DNA of 64,000 nt from assembly GCF_018263855.1 (NCBI RefSeq), contig NZ_CP073318.1, positions 7,998,001-8,062,000 of the forward strand. The letters are read 5' to 3'. A model generated the notes under the pieces. The model did no database searches and was not told the DNA's origin. It saw only the letters and a program-made list of their open reading frames with translations. How positions within the stretch are numbered: position 1 is the stretch's first letter; every line of letters begins with the position of its first letter. Source of the DNA: Kutzneria sp. CA-103260. GTDB lineage: Bacteria; Actinomycetota; Actinomycetes; Mycobacteriales; Pseudonocardiaceae. Below are positions 63,470 through 64,000 of the stretch, one piece after another. The position numbers and the translations under genes were made by a program.

Positions 63470-64000
63470 TCACTTCGCCGCCAGCGCCAGCGGCACCCAC
63501 CGGTCGACCAGGTCGCCGAGCGACAGGCCGGCGGCCTTCATCATGCGCGGGTAGCGGCTGTAGGAGGTCAGGCCGGGCAGGGTGTTGACCTCATTGAGCA
63601 CCACGGTCCCGTCCTCCTTGAGGAACAGGTCGACCCGGGCCAGTCCACGGCAGCCGATCAGGCGGTAGATGGCCTTGGCCGTCTTCTGCACGGCCGCGCG
63701 CGACTCCTCCGAGATGTCGGCCGGGCAGATGAACGCGGAGTTCTCGGACCCGGTCTCGGGCGAGGCCTCCTGGTGGATCCGGAAGAAGCCGGAAGTGAGC
63801 GCCACCCGGTCCGGCTCGCCGGCGAACAGGTCGTCGTCGTTGCCCAGGATCGAGCAGCCGATCTCGCTGCCGACCACGCCCTCCTCGATCAGCACCTTCC
63901 AGTCGTACTTGCGGGCCGTCTCCAACGCCTCGGCCAGCTCCTGCTTGCCGGACACCTTGGTGACGCCGTAGGACGAGCCCGACCGGGCCGGCTTCACGAA
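63470..64000 (-). CDS. vanA: VanA-type D-Ala-D-Lac ligase, C-terminal part (cut by window edge)
   Basis: These are the last 176 residues of an ATP-grasp D-alanine-D-lactate ligase, the enzyme that builds the resistant depsipeptide terminus. Visible are the ATP-binding VKPARSGSSYGV, VLIEEGVVGSEIGCSILG, and the metal/omega-loop end CRGLARVDLFLKEDG with VLNEVNTLPGLT. The N-terminal half, where the Tyr/His choice that sets D-Lac specificity is made, mostly lies beyond the right edge. vanH is expected there too. Neighbouring vanX supports VanA rather than a housekeeping Ddl. Confidence 0.94.
   Translation of the reverse strand, partial: FVKPARSGSSYGVTKVSGKQELAEALETARKYDWKVLIEEGVVGSEIGCSILGNDDDLFAGEPDRVALTSGFFRIHQEASPETGSENSAFICPADISEESRAAVQKTAKAIYRLIGCRGLARVDLFLKEDGTVVLNEVNTLPGLTSYSRYPRMMKAAGLSLGDLVDRWVPLALAAK

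Noticed and set aside
1..64000. Insertion sequences, tRNA genes, CRISPR arrays or attachment sites
   Set aside because: I saw no transposase or integrase coding sequence, no tRNA-like fold and no regularly spaced repeats in the non-coding gaps.

Overview
The window is high-GC actinomycete DNA and reads as most of a glycopeptide antibiotic cluster of the ristocetin/ristomycin type. The host is probably an Amycolatopsis, judging by gene content and close similarity to the vancomycin-group genes I know. Almost everything is on the minus strand. Exceptions are hpgT (10370-11653) and the sensor pair vanR-vanS (60987-62793). Both window edges cut genes: evaD on the left and vanA on the right.

Layout, left to right. 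(1) 1-3902: four deoxyaminosugar genes (evaD partial, evaB, evaE, evaA) for a 3-amino-2,3,6-trideoxy-L-hexose; no C-methyltransferase is visible. (2) 4092-11653: precursor supply. hmaS and hmo with the separately transcribed hpgT make hydroxyphenylglycine (Hpg); bhp, bpsD and oxyD make beta-hydroxytyrosine (Bht). (3) 11762-18791: tailoring block with two paralogous GT-C mannosyltransferases, a DoxX-like membrane protein, an O-methyltransferase and a LmbE-type deacetylase. (4) 18889-27158: gtfB, gtfA, oxyC, a DAHP synthase, oxyB, oxyE and oxyA. (5) 27275-54874: mbtH and four NRPS genes with a 2+1+3+1 module split. (6) 54877-59177: ABC exporter, prephenate dehydrogenase and the StrR-family activator. 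(7) 60366-64000: self-resistance genes vanY, vanR, vanS, vanX and vanA.

How it works together. A-domain pocket residues read by eye predict Hpg1-Tyr/Bht2-Dpg3-Hpg4-Hpg5-Bht6-Dpg7 (Dpg, dihydroxyphenylglycine), with epimerisation domains in modules 2, 4 and 5. The X domain of the last NRPS recruits four cross-linking P450s (OxyB, A, E, C). The aglycone is then glycosylated by GtfB and GtfA, mannosylated by the membrane enzymes, probably methylated, and exported. No halogenase and no N-methyltransferase are present, which fits ristocetin rather than vancomycin, teicoplanin or A47934. The dpgA-D genes and transferases for rhamnose or arabinose are not in the window and would have to lie outside it.

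Regulation and evolution. Two palindromes fitting the balhimycin Bbr consensus lie upstream of the activator itself and upstream of oxyA. Points worth following are a vestigial adenylation-domain fragment between the X and thioesterase domains, a duplicated mannosyltransferase whose 3' end is repeated on both sides of the methyltransferase, a DoxX-like gene of unknown role, and a 1.1 kb stretch behind a strong promoter-like sequence with no recognisable gene.
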